Positions 32,952 through 42,611 of a stretch of 44,886 nt of DNA are shown piece by piece. Numbering within the stretch: position 1 is the first letter of the stretch; each line of letters opens with the position of its first letter. The DNA comes from a bacterium (GTDB lineage: Bacteria > Cyanobacteriota > Vampirovibrionia > Gastranaerophilales > Gastranaerophilaceae). The notes under the pieces were generated by a model. That model was not told the origin of the DNA and ran no database searches. It was given only the letters and a program-made list of their open reading frames with translations. The stretch spans positions 1 to 44,886 of the forward strand of contig JAFUUC010000079.1 of NCBI GenBank assembly GCA_017471365.1, written 5' to 3'. A program made the translations under genes and the position numbers.

Positions 32952-33731
32952 TTATATTATACTTGCGAATTGAACAAAGTATTCTTCAATCACGTTCATT
33001 ATCATCGGCATAATCCAGATTAAAATAGCCGCACCAAGTACCGGTTTGAAAAGAAAGCTCAACTGGAATACATTTACCTGCGGTGCGGTTCTAGAAATTA
33101 CACCGAGAATAATATCCTGTGCCAAAGTCGCAAGCAAAACAGGTGAAGCTATTTGAAGCCCCATATAAAGTGTGTTTGAAGACAATTTAATCAATAGATC
33201 CATTTTTATCAACTCCGCAATAGGCAAGTGCGAAGCAAACATCGGAAAGATTTCAAAACTCTTTAGCAAAGCATTAAACATCCAATAAACACCACCAACA
33301 GTAATAAAAATCAAGATTCCCATAACAGAAATAATATTCGTAAGAATAGAAACCTGAGATGAGGTTGTCGGATCAAGAACAGTCGCCGAACTTAAGCCCA
33401 TTTGCATATTAATCATCTCCGCACCACAGTCAACGGCAATAGTAATTAATTGAGCCATATAACCAATCATTGCTCCAACGGCTATATTCAATACAATCGA
33501 CAATGCAAATGAATCACATTGAACAATTTTTTCCGGTGACAAAAACGGAAGCATAAAAATGGTAACTATTATTGCTAAAGGAATTTTTACCAGTGAGGGA
33601 AAATCTTTTCTATTAAATATCGGGGCACATCTAAAAAATCCAATTAACCTTGCAAAAACTAATGTACCAGCCATAAGGTACATGTTCATATCAGGAAATA
33701 TTTTCATTAATTCACTTAGCAAATTGTCCAT
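32952..33731 (-). CDS. fliR: Flagellar export gate protein FliR
   Basis: A 259-residue inner-membrane protein of normal FliR/SctT length with about six membrane helices. The conserved RLIGFFRCAPIFNRKDFPSL start, the helix with EMINMQMGLSSATVLDP, and TLAQDIILGVISRTAPQVNV all match FliR. It forms part of the FliPQR export gate of the flagellar type III system. It is the last gene of the fli cluster (order C-ring protein, fliO, fliP, fliQ, fliR), 5 bp after fliQ, with AGGAAG as ribosome site. Confidence 0.95.
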   Translation of the reverse strand: MDNLLSELMKIFPDMNMYLMAGTLVFARLIGFFRCAPIFNRKDFPSLVKIPLAIIVTIFMLPFLSPEKIVQCDSFALSIVLNIAVGAMIGYMAQLITIAVDCGAEMINMQMGLSSATVLDPTTSSQVSILTNIISVMGILIFITVGGVYWMFNALLKSFEIFPMFASHLPIAELIKMDLLIKLSSNTLYMGLQIASPVLLATLAQDIILGVISRTAPQVNVFQLSFLFKPVLGAAILIWIMPMIMNVIEEYFVQFASII

Positions 33732-33736
33732 TTATA

Positions 33737-34225
33737 TTATCTTCCTAATATTTTTTTTGTTTCTACAAGATCAGGTCTCGGCATTGGCTGATTTGACGCC
33801 TTATTGTATTTTTCTCTTTGGTATTTGTCTATATATGGTATTTTGCCGGGATTTTTCATTATATAATCAATATCATCACGATTTTTGAATTTATCTTTCA
33901 TTTCCGAAGCGAACGGTGAAGTATACTTGTGATAATTTGAATCAAGAACATAATTCTCACTTTGAGGAACCGTTGTAAAAGCTATAACAGCTCCCTCTTG
34001 AAAAAGATTAGTCAAAAGTCTGGTAAAACCAACCCCACCAATTATAATAACCAGGAATACACCCAAAATCTTAGGTGCCGCCGCGATAGTTTGTTCTTGA
34101 ACTTGAGTTACCGCCTGCAAAATCCCGACTACAAGCCCGATACCCGCAGCAACAAGTACACAAGGCATCGAAATCGATAACATTATTAAAAATCCTCTGG
34201 CTAAGTATTCCATTAATATTTCCAT
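33737..34225 (-). CDS. fliQ: Flagellar export gate protein FliQ with long C-terminal extension
   Basis: A 162-residue protein. The first 88 residues are ordinary FliQ with two membrane helices (LARGFLIMLSISMPCVLVAA, then APKILGVFLVIIIGGVGFTR) and the VQEQTIAAAPK loop. FliQ is normally about 90 residues. Here about 75 charged residues follow (KFKNRDDIDYIMKNPGKIPY, then MPRPDLVETKKILGR). The extension is in frame and ends 5 bp before fliR, so it is not a fused gene or a frameshift relic. It may contact other export parts from the cytoplasm or periplasm. Confidence 0.93.
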   Translation of the reverse strand: MEILMEYLARGFLIMLSISMPCVLVAAGIGLVVGILQAVTQVQEQTIAAAPKILGVFLVIIIGGVGFTRLLTNLFQEGAVIAFTTVPQSENYVLDSNYHKYTSPFASEMKDKFKNRDDIDYIMKNPGKIPYIDKYQREKYNKASNQPMPRPDLVETKKILGR

Positions 34226-34239
34226 AAAGTTTTCCTTTT

Positions 34240-34878
34240 CTAATTATAACTTGAAACAAGCCCCTGAACTATTAACGACCAGCCGTCGACGGCAATAAAA
34301 ATCAAAAGTTTAAACGGCATTGAAATAATCGTAGGTGACAACATAAACATACCGAGTGCAAGCAATATATTCGCGACTACAAGATCAAGAATAATGAACG
34401 GTACAAATATAATAAACCCTATCTCAAACGATGTTTTCAATTCACTTATTATGTAAGCCGGAGCTACATCCCAAATGGAAAGATCGTCAGGCGAAGAAGG
34501 TTTTGTTTTATGCGTCATTTCAACAAAAAATTCTAAATCACTTTCGCGAGTTTGTTTTAGCATAAATTCTTTCAAAGGTTTTGAACCTTCCGTCATCGCT
34601 GCAACTATATTTTGATTTTTTTGATAAGGTACAGACCCCATATCATACATTTTTTGAAATGTCCCCCCCATAGTATAAAATGTTAAAATCATAGACAAAC
34701 CTATTATTACAATTGCGGGAGGAACCTGTTGAGTTCCCATTGCCGTCTTAAGCATTGAAAAGACTATAACAAATCTTAAAAAACTCGTCATTGAACAAAA
34801 AACAAATGGTAACAATGAAAACATTGTCATCATGATAAGCATTTGTAATATCGGATTTAAAGTCTGGTCCATTGTCAT
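34240..34878 (-). CDS. fliP: Flagellar export gate protein FliP
   Basis: A 212-residue membrane protein. SFLRFVIVFSMLKTAMGTQQ with the following PPAIVIIGLSMILT, and the later SELKTSFEIGFIIFVPFIIL with LGMFMLSPTIISMPFK, are hallmark FliP/SctR segments. FliP forms the core ring of the export gate. It is shorter than enteric FliP because it lacks the long cleaved N-terminal extension. AAAGGACAA precedes the ATG. It lies 7 bp after fliO and 14 bp before fliQ. Confidence 0.95.
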   Translation of the reverse strand: MTMDQTLNPILQMLIMMTMFSLLPFVFCSMTSFLRFVIVFSMLKTAMGTQQVPPAIVIIGLSMILTFYTMGGTFQKMYDMGSVPYQKNQNIVAAMTEGSKPLKEFMLKQTRESDLEFFVEMTHKTKPSSPDDLSIWDVAPAYIISELKTSFEIGFIIFVPFIILDLVVANILLALGMFMLSPTIISMPFKLLIFIAVDGWSLIVQGLVSSYN

Positions 34879-34885
34879 TTGTCCT

Positions 34886-35353
34886 TTATAGTTCGTTTAT
34901 CTTTTTTGCCATTTCACGCATCGCAGAAAGTCTGTTATTATTTTGACTTCGTTTCCTGAGCGAATCAGGATTATTCGTCTTTATAAGTTCCAAATGCACT
35001 TCTTTTTGCGGCGGATAAATATCATCAAGATCAGTAAGATTCTGTGGAATATTTTGAACAGTTTGTTTGAAGGTTTGTACATTTTTTGTAGCAGTATGAG
35101 ACGAGCTTTCAAGCTTTGATATTAAAGAAGTTCTATCAATATCTGAAGCTATCAAAAATCTCTCACTACCGGCTCTTACCACCATTAAAGATTTTCTCGG
35201 ATTAACACTCATTGTTTCTTCTATCTCAAGGTAACGTGACCCTTTTGAATGAAAACCTCCACTCATAACTTTTTTGTAAACAAATAAAGCAAAGAAAATT
35301 AAACCTGACATCGCCAGAGTATAAACTATAAAATTTATCATATAGCTTCCCAT
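34886..35353 (-). CDS. fliO: FliO-like flagellar assembly protein
   Basis: A 155-residue protein with one N-terminal membrane helix (INFIVYTLAMSGLIFFALFV) and a cytoplasmic domain with LEIEETMSVNPRKSLMVVRA and RFLIASDIDRTSL, the conserved core of FliO. FliO helps FliP oligomerise. The C-terminal 60 residues are charged and poorly conserved. It sits between the C-ring protein and fliP, the standard place. Its presence favours a flagellum over an injectisome. GAGGT precedes the ATG. Confidence 0.88.
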   Translation of the reverse strand: MGSYMINFIVYTLAMSGLIFFALFVYKKVMSGGFHSKGSRYLEIEETMSVNPRKSLMVVRAGSERFLIASDIDRTSLISKLESSSHTATKNVQTFKQTVQNIPQNLTDLDDIYPPQKEVHLELIKTNNPDSLRKRSQNNNRLSAMREMAKKINEL

Positions 35354-35367
35354 GAATACCTCACTTC

Positions 35368-36543
35368 TTATATATTTTCATCATCTAACTCAAAGTCGCT
35401 GTAATCAAAATCTTCATCATTTTCTTCTTCATTTTCATCAAATTCTTCATCAGCATCTTCGATTACTTCTTCATTTTCATCAAAATTTTCTTCAATATCC
35501 TCGTTTTGTACAGACTGATGAGGTTGTCCGTCTTGAGATATAACATTATTTATTTTGACTCCATAACGATCATTGACAATTACTAACTCACCACTCGCAA
35601 TTGGTCTATTTTCAACTTTAAGAATTACATTATTGTCATATAAAGAAGCCAAGTCTATTACAATCCCGTTTTCTATATCTTTCAATTCCCCAAGTGAAAT
35701 TTTCACAGACTCAAACTCTGCCTTAATTTCAACTTCAATATTGTCCCATAGATTTTGACTGTCAGCCATATCGTTTTCTCCTCCGCTGTATTCGTCTGAA
35801 AGTAATATTTCCATATTTGGATTTATTTTAAAATTCCTTTCTTCACCATATTTTGATAAAGTAAGGTTTTCTATATTGCTGTTATCAAAAACAACAATAT
35901 CACCTTGTTCAAGGTGTTTTATATTGTATAAGGAAAATTTTGTTGATCCAACAATAATCTTTACAAATGATTCCAAATCCCTAAAATCTTCATCTGAGAA
36001 TTTTTGACCGGTAGATGTTATTTGTTCCGGATTTACAAGGGTTCTTGGTAATGTAACAATAACTTTTCCGGCATTTTTATTATACTTTTCTTTTTCTTGA
36101 ATTAAAAATGTCAAATTAACAATATCATAATTTTCACGCTTTAATTCTTTAGGATTAGGATCGTTAAGCTTGGCTTTCAAAGATTTAAATAAAAATGAAT
36201 TAAATGCAGTTATAATCTTTGCTTCCAGCTCTGAAATTTTATTCAAATTAAATTTATTTTTACTTTCTCCGAGAGATTTATCAAGAATAATCTTTATAGC
36301 TCTGTCCGTTAAACGGAAAAAGACTTCGTACTCATCATTTATTTTTACTTTGGTGACAAAACAAGGTTCTTTTTTAAGAAGATAGTTTATATTTTGGCTT
36401 AGTGCGATAAGATTTAAATTAAAATTTTCTCCGAAAAAATCATCACAAGAACTTTGCACAATATCAGAAAAATTATCCTTATACCACTGATATTCTTTGC
36501 ATAATTCTGCTGTAGATATTGAATTGTCAAACTTTTCAGCCAT
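35368..36543 (-). CDS. FliM/FliN-type C-ring protein with two SpoA-like domains
   Basis: A 391-residue protein. Residues about 1-180 form a FliM- or CheC-like middle region. A first SpoA-like domain covers about 185-255 (FVKIIVGSTKFSLYNIKHLE, GDIVVFDN). A second, more typical FliN domain covers about 268-340 (VEIKAEFESVKISLGELKDI, then GIVIDLASLYDNNVILKVEN). The last 45 residues are almost wholly Asp and Glu. Such proteins form the flagellar switch or sorting platform. The tail is unusual for the family. AAGGGA lies before the ATG. First gene of the fli cluster, downstream of the ribosomal terminator at 36670-36698. Confidence 0.85.
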   Translation of the reverse strand: MAEKFDNSISTAELCKEYQWYKDNFSDIVQSSCDDFFGENFNLNLIALSQNINYLLKKEPCFVTKVKINDEYEVFFRLTDRAIKIILDKSLGESKNKFNLNKISELEAKIITAFNSFLFKSLKAKLNDPNPKELKRENYDIVNLTFLIQEKEKYNKNAGKVIVTLPRTLVNPEQITSTGQKFSDEDFRDLESFVKIIVGSTKFSLYNIKHLEQGDIVVFDNSNIENLTLSKYGEERNFKINPNMEILLSDEYSGGENDMADSQNLWDNIEVEIKAEFESVKISLGELKDIENGIVIDLASLYDNNVILKVENRPIASGELVIVNDRYGVKINNVISQDGQPHQSVQNEDIEENFDENEEVIEDADEEFDENEEENDEDFDYSDFELDDENI

Positions 36544-36668
36544 AACAACTATCCCTTGATTAATCCCCGGAGTCTTATCCCCACAACTACAATATATTAA
36601 AATTTGATACGTGACATCAATCTTTTAATGGATTTTTTACAAAAGTCATGAAAAAATTAATAAGCAGA

Positions 36669-36698
36669 CAAAGAGAGCAGAACATATCTGCCCTCTTT
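36669..36698 (-). terminator. Terminator after the ribosomal cluster
   Basis: AAAGAG-A-GCAG (36670-36680) pairs with CTGC-C-CTCTTT (36688-36698) with one mismatch, 7-nt loop. It lies just after rpsN on the minus strand and separates it from the fli genes. Confidence 0.65.
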
Positions 36699-36732
36699 AT
36701 TTACTAATATTTTATTGTCTAAGTATAAATAA

Positions 36733-36939
36733 CTACCAGCTTGCTTTGGTAACACCAGGCAACAAACCTTGGTGAGCCATTTTTCTTAAACAAATACGGC
36801 ACAAACCGAAATCTCTGTGATATCCGTGAGGTCTACCACAAATACTGCAACGGTTATGAAGTCTTACTACAGGGTATTTACCTGCCGCAGCAAGCTTAGT
36901 GCGTTTTTCTTCTTTGTTTATCATCGCTTTTTTAGCCAT
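36733..36939 (-). CDS. rpsN: Ribosomal protein S14, zinc-binding type
   Basis: A 68-residue protein with two Cys-x2-Cys pairs ([20 protein letters not shown]) that bind zinc, the short C+ form of S14. It belongs to the small subunit head. It is slightly longer at the N terminus than the usual 61 residues. It is the last gene of the ribosomal run here. S8, L6 and the other usual spc genes do not follow. Confidence 0.97.
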   Translation of the reverse strand: MAKKAMINKEEKRTKLAAAGKYPVVRLHNRCSICGRPHGYHRDFGLCRICLRKMAHQGLLPGVTKASW

Positions 36940-36980
36940 GAATTTCTCCTTTATATTTTTTATGTGTATTATTTTCTATT

Positions 36981-37529
36981 TTATTTTTTGAATGGCATTC
37001 CGAGAGCTCTTAAAAGTTCTCTAGCCTCTTCATCAGTTTCAGCAGTAGTGATAACTGAAACGTTCATACCCTTTACCAAATCAACTTCTTCATAAGTGAT
37101 TTCAGGGAATAGAGCCTGTTCTTTCAAACCTAATGTGTAGTTACCTCTGCCATCAAAACTTTTGGCACTAACACCGCGGAAGTCACGGATTCTAGGTAAA
37201 ACTACGCAAATAAGCTTTTGTAAGAAATCATACATCCTATCGCCACGCAACGTTGCCATTGCACCAACAGGCATTCCTTCTCTTAGCTTGTATGAAGCAA
37301 TTGATTTTTTAGCCTTTGTAACAACAGCTTTTTGACCGGCAATCTTTGTTAACTGAGCTTCAATTGATTCTGCAATTTTAGAGTTGTGAGAAGCCTCACC
37401 AACACCCATGTTCAAAACGATTTTGACAATCTTTGGAACCTGGTAATCATTTTTGTATCCAAATTTTTCCTTTAAAGCAGGAATTACTTCTTCTGTGTAC
37501 TTTGTTTTCAAACTTTTTGTTACTGTCAT
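36981..37529 (-). CDS. rplE: Ribosomal protein L5
   Basis: A 182-residue large-subunit protein that binds 5S r[37 protein letters not shown], and [18 protein letters not shown] are diagnostic. It precedes rpsN by 41 bp in the normal order. Length is normal. Confidence 0.98.
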   Translation of the reverse strand: MTVTKSLKTKYTEEVIPALKEKFGYKNDYQVPKIVKIVLNMGVGEASHNSKIAESIEAQLTKIAGQKAVVTKAKKSIASYKLREGMPVGAMATLRGDRMYDFLQKLICVVLPRIRDFRGVSAKSFDGRGNYTLGLKEQALFPEITYEEVDLVKGMNVSVITTAETDEEARELLRALGMPFKK

Positions 37530-37628
37530 TTTTTATTTTCCTTTACTATTGGTATTAATGTCATACCGGAAACGGATGAAGCTAGACCATCACCCGACCC
37601 TAATTAAAGGGTATATTTCCGCCACACA

Positions 37629-37964
37629 TTAAGCATCTAGCTGTTCACCGCATTTTTTACAAACACGTACTTTTTTGCCATCAACAATTTTTTTAGCAAC
37701 TCTTGTAGCCTTTTCGCAAGCCGGACAAACTACCATTACGTTAGAAACATCTACAGGAGCTTCTAACTTGATAAGTCCACCCTGAATGCCAAAAGCTGGT
37801 TGAGGTTTTTGTGCTTTGGTAACCATGTTAACACCTTCAACAGTAACTTTGCCTGCTGCAATATCAACTTTTTTAATGTTACCGATTTTTCCTTTATCCT
37901 TACCCGCAGTAAGAACAACTCTATCGCCATTCTTTACGTGTAATTTTTTGTTTTCTTTTGTCAT
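37629..37964 (-). CDS. rplX: Ribosomal protein L24
   Basis: A 111-residue protein with the KOW motif (VKNGDRVVLTAGKDKGKIG) and the GVNMVTKAQKP segment. A C-terminal CPACEKATRV...CKKCGEQL zinc-ribbon-like pair is present, a common extra in this family. The 99 bp between it and rplE hold no gene. Confidence 0.97.
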   Translation of the reverse strand: MTKENKKLHVKNGDRVVLTAGKDKGKIGNIKKVDIAAGKVTVEGVNMVTKAQKPQPAFGIQGGLIKLEAPVDVSNVMVVCPACEKATRVAKKIVDGKKVRVCKKCGEQLDA

Positions 37965-37983
37965 TTTTCTTTCCTTTTACATT

Positions 37984-38352
37984 TTAGATAACTTCTGGTG
38001 CAAGAGAAACAATCTTCATATAACCCTTATCTCTTAATTCACGAGCTACAGGTCCGAAAACACGAGTTCCTCTTGGATTGCCGTCTTTTGCAATAATTAC
38101 AGCAGCATTTTCGTCAAATCTTATAACTGATCCATCTTGACGCTTGATATCTGCTTTTGTTCTTACTACTACAGCACGTACAACTTCACCTTTTTTTACA
38201 GCCATGTTTGGAGTTGCATCTTTTACTGAAGCAACAATCTCATCTCCTACGGCTGCAAACTTTTTATTTGAGCTGCCCATAACACGGATACATAACAATT
38301 GTTTTGCACCTGTATTATCTGCTACTTCTAATCTAGTTTCTTGTTGTATCAT
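37984..38352 (-). CDS. rplN: Ribosomal protein L14
   Basis: A 122-residue protein of exact family length when started at ATG 38352 ([19 protein letters not shown]). A longer frame beginning at 38415 adds 21 basic residues and is rejected, since AAAAGGAAAAG precedes the shorter start. The signature [15 protein letters not shown] and DENAAVII are present. It binds 23S rRNA at the subunit interface. Confidence 0.97.
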   Translation of the reverse strand: MIQQETRLEVADNTGAKQLLCIRVMGSSNKKFAAVGDEIVASVKDATPNMAVKKGEVVRAVVVRTKADIKRQDGSVIRFDENAAVIIAKDGNPRGTRVFGPVARELRDKGYMKIVSLAPEVI

Positions 38353-38451
38353 TGTTCTTTTCCTTTTCTTTGTCGGGGATAATCCCAACCTACAATATTT
38401 TCTACGGCCTCTCATTCTTTTAAAAAGAATGTTTGCCTGATTTAACAGACA

Positions 38452-38697
38452 CTACTTAGCCTGTTCTACTACCTCTGCCACAGTCCAACATTTGTCTTTT
38501 GAAATCGGTCTTGTTTCTACTATTCTTACTGTATCACCGATATTGCAAACATTCTGTTCATCGTGAGCTTTGTAGTTCTTGTTGGATTCAATAATCTTTT
38601 TGTATCTTGGATGAGCTTCGTAGCTGGCAACTTTTACAACTACAGTCTTATCCATTTTATTACTAATTACGATTCCTTGTCTTTCTTTTTTAGGCAT
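38452..38697 (-). CDS. rpsQ: Ribosomal protein S17
   Basis: An 81-residue small-subunit protein ([17 protein letters not shown], then [18 protein letters not shown]). It binds 16S rRNA early in assembly. Its start overlaps the 3' end of rpmC by 8 bp, implying coupled translation. Length is normal. Confidence 0.97.
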   Translation of the reverse strand: MPKKERQGIVISNKMDKTVVVKVASYEAHPRYKKIIESNKNYKAHDEQNVCNIGDTVRIVETRPISKDKCWTVAEVVEQAK

Positions 38698-38887
38698 TTT
38701 CTTTACCTTTCTCTGTTATAATTGTTCTAGCTTGAGCAATGAGTCTTTTTGTTTTTGAAATTGTTGAAGTGTTTTCCAATTTGTTGCTTGCAAGCTGGAT
38801 TCTTGCTTCTAACAATTGTCTTTTCCAATCAACAATTGCATTTTGCAACTCATCTGCTGTTTTTTCACGCATTTCACTTAGTTTCAT
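38690..38887 (-). CDS. rpmC: Ribosomal protein L29
   Basis: A 65-residue helical-hairpin protein ([20 protein letters not shown], then ARTIITEK). L29 lies near the exit tunnel. It follows rplP after 13 bp and overlaps rpsQ. Confidence 0.96.
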   Translation of the reverse strand: MKLSEMREKTADELQNAIVDWKRQLLEARIQLASNKLENTSTISKTKRLIAQARTIITEKGKENA

Positions 38888-38900
38888 TGTTTATTATTCC

Positions 38901-39320
38901 TTATGCTTCTTCACTTTGTTTTTCTACTATCTTAGTTTTGATAGGCAACTTTTGTGCTGCTAGTTCCAAAGCATGAACCGCAACAGCTCTATCAAAATAT
39001 TCAAGTTCAAACATGATTCTGTTTGGTTTTACTACTGCAACCCAGTATTCAACATTACCTTTACCTGAACCCATACGAGTTTCAGCAGGTTTCGCAGTAA
39101 TAGGTTTGTCTGGGAATATTTTAATCCATACATTACCGCCACGTTTGATTTCACGAGTCATTGCACGACGAGCGGCTTCTATTTGACGACTGGTAATCCA
39201 ACCAGGTTCAACTGCCTGCAAACCGTAATGACCAAATTCGAGCTTTGTACCTCTAGTTTCGGTACCTCTCATTCTACCTTTCATCATCTTGCGGTATTTT
39301 GTTTTTTTAGGCTGTAACAT
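38901..39320 (-). CDS. rplP: Ribosomal protein L16
   Basis: A 139-residue protein with [38 protein letters not shown], and [18 protein letters not shown], all signature segments. L16 organises the A-site region of 23S rRNA. Standard position after rpsC. Confidence 0.98.
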   Translation of the reverse strand: MLQPKKTKYRKMMKGRMRGTETRGTKLEFGHYGLQAVEPGWITSRQIEAARRAMTREIKRGGNVWIKIFPDKPITAKPAETRMGSGKGNVEYWVAVVKPNRIMFELEYFDRAVAVHALELAAQKLPIKTKIVEKQSEEA

Positions 39321-39357
39321 TTTATATTTGCTCCTATTTGTATTTATACCTTAATTA

Positions 39358-40101
39358 CTATTCCTGAGCGGCTGCTTCTGAAACACTTCTTGAACGTCTT
39401 GGACGTCTGCCTGATCTTTCAGAAAAGTTTTCTTTACCACTCTTGATTTTGATGTTTTTGTCTGCTTTTTCACCCGGCATCAACGTACCTTTGAAAATCC
39501 AAACCTTAACACCGATTTTGCCCATAACTGTATCAGCTTCAGCAAAACCGTAGTCTACGTCAGCTCTAAGGGTCTGCAAAGGAATTCTTCCTTCTTTAGC
39601 CCATTCACTACGTGCTATTTCAGCTCCGCCCAAACGTCCGGATACCATAACCTTGATACCTTGAACACCTGAACGCATTGTTCTTTGCATAGCCTGCTTC
39701 ATAGCCCTTCTGAACGCAATACGTTTTTCAAGCTGTTGAGCAATGTTTTCTGCAACCAACTGTGCATCTGCATCAATTCTGGCAACTTCAACCACGTTGA
39801 TCACAACACTCTTGCCAATGTATTTGGAAACTTCATTACGAAGTTCGTCAATACCCTGACCGCCGCGTCCAACTACAATACCCGGTTTTGCAGTTACTAT
39901 AGTAATTGTCACATTTTGTGCTTTTCTAGCAATCAAAATCTTTGATATGCCGGCTGCATATAACTTTTTCTTTACGAATTTCCTTATTTTAGCATCTTCT
40001 GCTACAAATGTTTTGTAGTCCTTAACCTTTGCGTACCAGGTGCTTGCCCAGTCTTGGATAATTCCTACTCTAAATCCGGTTGGATGTGTTTTTTGTCCCA
40101 T
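39358..40101 (-). CDS. rpsC: Ribosomal protein S3
   Basis: A 247-residue protein with the N-terminal [13 protein letters not shown], a KH domain ([15 protein letters not shown]) and the S3 C-terminal signature [20 protein letters not shown]. It is part of the mRNA entry channel. The basic, Arg-rich C-terminal tail (GRRPRRSRS) is somewhat extended. Confidence 0.98.
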   Translation of the reverse strand: MGQKTHPTGFRVGIIQDWASTWYAKVKDYKTFVAEDAKIRKFVKKKLYAAGISKILIARKAQNVTITIVTAKPGIVVGRGGQGIDELRNEVSKYIGKSVVINVVEVARIDADAQLVAENIAQQLEKRIAFRRAMKQAMQRTMRSGVQGIKVMVSGRLGGAEIARSEWAKEGRIPLQTLRADVDYGFAEADTVMGKIGVKVWIFKGTLMPGEKADKNIKIKSGKENFSERSGRRPRRSRSVSEAAAQE

Positions 40102-40113
40102 TTTATCACTTTC

Positions 40114-40452
40114 CTATTTTGTTACATCACTAACTACTAATGTAAGGTGCGATGTACGTTTCAATCTTGAGTACATACGACCTTGTGCTCTTGTTCTTGC
40201 ACGTTTATATGTAGTACTTTCATCAGCAAAGATCTGTGAAATCTTTAATGATTCAGGAGCTACGCCATATTGCTCACGAGCGTTCGCAACCGCAGCTTTT
40301 AAGTTCTTTTCAACTACTCTTGCTGCGAAATAAGGCATAAAACGTAACATGTCTTGAGCTTCAATAACAGATTTTCCTCTAACTTCATTGATTACTCTAC
40401 GAAGTTTTCTTGCTGTCATTTTTATGTCTGTTTGTTTTGCTTTTGCTTCCAT
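40114..40452 (-). CDS. rplV: Ribosomal protein L22
   Basis: A 112-residue protein (KLRRVINEVRGKSVIEAQ, then ARARTRAQGRMYSRLKRTSH). L22 lines the exit tunnel. The C-terminal loop motif is intact. Standard order between rpsS and rpsC. Confidence 0.97.
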   Translation of the reverse strand: MEAKAKQTDIKMTARKLRRVINEVRGKSVIEAQDMLRFMPYFAARVVEKNLKAAVANAREQYGVAPESLKISQIFADESTTYKRARTRAQGRMYSRLKRTSHLTLVVSDVTK

Positions 40453-40486
40453 TTTTTTATCCTTTTGACTTAATAATTACTAATTA

Positions 40487-40765
40487 TTATTTTTTTGCTG
40501 TTTTATCTGAACCAGCATGCCCCTTAAATAATCTTGTAGGAGCAAATTCACCTAATTTATGTCCTACCATTTCTTCAGTAATATATACGGGTACGTGAGT
40601 CTTACCGTTGTGTACTGCAATAGTATGGTTTAACATATCAGGTACAATCATAGATGCTCTGGACCAAGTCTTTATAACTTTCTTCTCAGAGTTAGCATTC
40701 ATCTTGTCGATTTTCTTTTGTAGAGATTCCTCTACATATGCACCTTTTTTTAATGAACGTGCCAT
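40487..40765 (-). CDS. rpsS: Ribosomal protein S19
   Basis: A 92-residue protein with [37 protein letters not shown], and [21 protein letters not shown]19 sits in the head of the small subunit with S13. Length is normal. Confidence 0.98.
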   Translation of the reverse strand: MARSLKKGAYVEESLQKKIDKMNANSEKKVIKTWSRASMIVPDMLNHTIAVHNGKTHVPVYITEEMVGHKLGEFAPTRLFKGHAGSDKTAKK

Positions 40766-40785
40766 TTATTTCTCCTTTTTATTTT

Positions 40786-41616
40786 TTATCTTTTGTTACG
40801 TCTTCTAACAATTAATTTGTCTGAAGCTTTGTTTTTCTTACGGGTCTTATAACCAAGAGCCGGCTTACCCCAAGGTGTTTTAGGGTTTCCACCAGGACCG
40901 GTCTTTCCTTCACCACCACCGTGAGGGTGATCACAAGGGTTCATAGTAACACCACGAACGGTCGGTCTGATACCCATATAACGTTTTCTTCCGGCTTTAC
41001 CAATTGAAAGGTTCTTAAATTCAGAATTGCCAAGAACACCAATTGTTGCCAAGCATTCCTTTCTAACCATTCTCATCTCGCCTGAAGGAAGTTTAATTGT
41101 TACATAGTTACCTTCTTTAGCCATAACTTGAGCAGCATTACCCGCAGCTCTAACCATAACTCCACCGCGACCTGCTCTTAATTCAATGTTATGAACCATT
41201 GAACCTAACGGAATTAATTCAAGCGGAAGTGCATTACCTGTTTGAACGGGAGCTTGAGGACCACTAACAATAGTATCTCCTACATTCAAACCTTCCGGTG
41301 TTAAAATATATCTCTTTTCACCGTCTGCGTAGAAGCACAATGAAATTCTTACGTTTCTGTTCGGATCGTACTCAACAGTCTTTACAGTTGCCGGTACACC
41401 AAATTTGTCTCTTTTAAAATCAATTACACGATATTTTCTTTTTACACCGCCGCCTTTGTGACGACAAGTGATTCTACCGGTATTATTTCTTCCTGCATTT
41501 TTATTCAATGATTTTAACAATGATTTTTCAGGAGTTGAAGTAGTGATTTCTGAGTAATCACTCTTTGTCATGCCTCTTTGTCCCGGAGACGTCGGATTAA
41601 TTTTTCTAATTGCCAT
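40786..41616 (-). CDS. rplB: Ribosomal protein L2
   Basis: A 276-residue protein with the diagnostic C-terminal [19 protein letters not shown], which includes the conserved His near the peptidyl-transferase centre, and [20 protein letters not shown]. Length is normal. It precedes rpsS by 20 bp. Confidence 0.98.
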   Translation of the reverse strand: MAIRKINPTSPGQRGMTKSDYSEITTSTPEKSLLKSLNKNAGRNNTGRITCRHKGGGVKRKYRVIDFKRDKFGVPATVKTVEYDPNRNVRISLCFYADGEKRYILTPEGLNVGDTIVSGPQAPVQTGNALPLELIPLGSMVHNIELRAGRGGVMVRAAGNAAQVMAKEGNYVTIKLPSGEMRMVRKECLATIGVLGNSEFKNLSIGKAGRKRYMGIRPTVRGVTMNPCDHPHGGGEGKTGPGGNPKTPWGKPALGYKTRKKNKASDKLIVRRRNKR

Positions 41617-41669
41617 TTTTATTTTTCTCCTTTTTGCTGGTATTAAAACACCAACTTACTTTTTTTCAA

Positions 41670-41960
41670 CTAAACCGCCATAAATTCTAACGGTTCGCCT
41701 TCGATTGTCACGATGGCTTTCTTTGAAGAATCAGTTCTACCAAACTTACGACCCATTCTCTTTTCGTGAGAAGGCATGTAAACTGTTCTTACTGCTTTAA
41801 CCTTTCGACCTGGAAAAGCTAATTCAACAGCTTTAGCAATTTCAATCTTTGTTGCATCTTTCTTAACTTCAAAAGTGTACTGAGAGTTTTCTGTTGCTGC
41901 CACTGACTTTTCTGTTATTAAAGGTTTTTTGATTACATCATATAAATTTTCGTTACTCAT
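41670..41960 (-). CDS. rplW: Ribosomal protein L23
   Basis: A 96-residue protein (IKKPLITEKSVAATENSQYT, then KVKAVRTVYMPSHEKRMGRK). L23 is the docking site for trigger factor and SRP at the tunnel exit. Normal length and order. Confidence 0.97.
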   Translation of the reverse strand: MSNENLYDVIKKPLITEKSVAATENSQYTFEVKKDATKIEIAKAVELAFPGRKVKAVRTVYMPSHEKRMGRKFGRTDSSKKAIVTIEGEPLEFMAV

Positions 41961-41984
41961 TTTTCGATTTCCTTTATTCTTCGA

Positions 41985-42611
41985 CTATGAAAGTCTTTTT
42001 GTAATTTCGTTTACAGCAGATTCAGTCATAACAACAAAATCAGCTTCCAATAAATCTTTTACGTTCAAGTTTGAAGGCAATAAAAGCCTTACACTTGGAA
42101 TGTTTCTTGCCGATAATTCAAGATTTCTATTTTCTTCAGATTTTGTATCAGCAATAACCAAAACTTTTCCGCTTACGTTCAAAGATTTTAACGCACTAAC
42201 CATTAACTTTGTTTTTGGTTCAGCAATTGTTGAAAAATCTTTCACAACTACAATTTGAGATTCCTTAGCTGATAAAGCAGATCTCAAAGCCAATTGTCTT
42301 GCTTTTTGCGGCATATTAAAAGCGTAACTTCTAGGTTTTGGTCCAAAGATTACACCACCACCTGCAAACAATGGTGAACGCAAAGAACCTGCTCTTGCAC
42401 GTCCTGTTCCCTTTTGTTTCCAAGGTTTTTTACCGCCGCCAGATACTTCTGCTCTTGTTTTAGTGTTAGCAGAACCTTGACGGGCATTGTTCAATTGTCT
42501 TCTCAATGCTAAATGCATTACGTGTATATTAGGTTCTACACCAAAAACTTCCTTAGCTAAGGTAATTTCACCTAATTTTTCACCTGTTGTACTTAAAATT
42601 TCTTTTGACAT
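41985..42611 (-). CDS. rplD: Ribosomal protein L4
   Basis: A 208-residue protein. RQGSANTKTRAEVSGGGKKP and the loop KPWKQKGTGRARAGSLRSPL are the conserved tunnel-lining extension. In some bacteria L4 represses its own operon. The 128-bp gap upstream (42612-42739) holds a small GC-rich hairpin near 42711-42731 and no gene. Confidence 0.97.
   Translation of the reverse strand: MSKEILSTTGEKLGEITLAKEVFGVEPNIHVMHLALRRQLNNARQGSANTKTRAEVSGGGKKPWKQKGTGRARAGSLRSPLFAGGGVIFGPKPRSYAFNMPQKARQLALRSALSAKESQIVVVKDFSTIAEPKTKLMVSALKSLNVSGKVLVIADTKSEENRNLELSARNIPSVRLLLPSNLNVKDLLEADFVVMTESAVNEITKRLS

Noticed and set aside
33737-36543. Non-flagellar injectisome instead of flagellum.
   Set aside because: fliO is present and the order matches flagellar clusters; no secretin or needle gene is seen in the window.
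38353-38415. Longer L14 with 21 extra residues.
   Set aside because: The shorter start gives the exact family length and has its own ribosome site.
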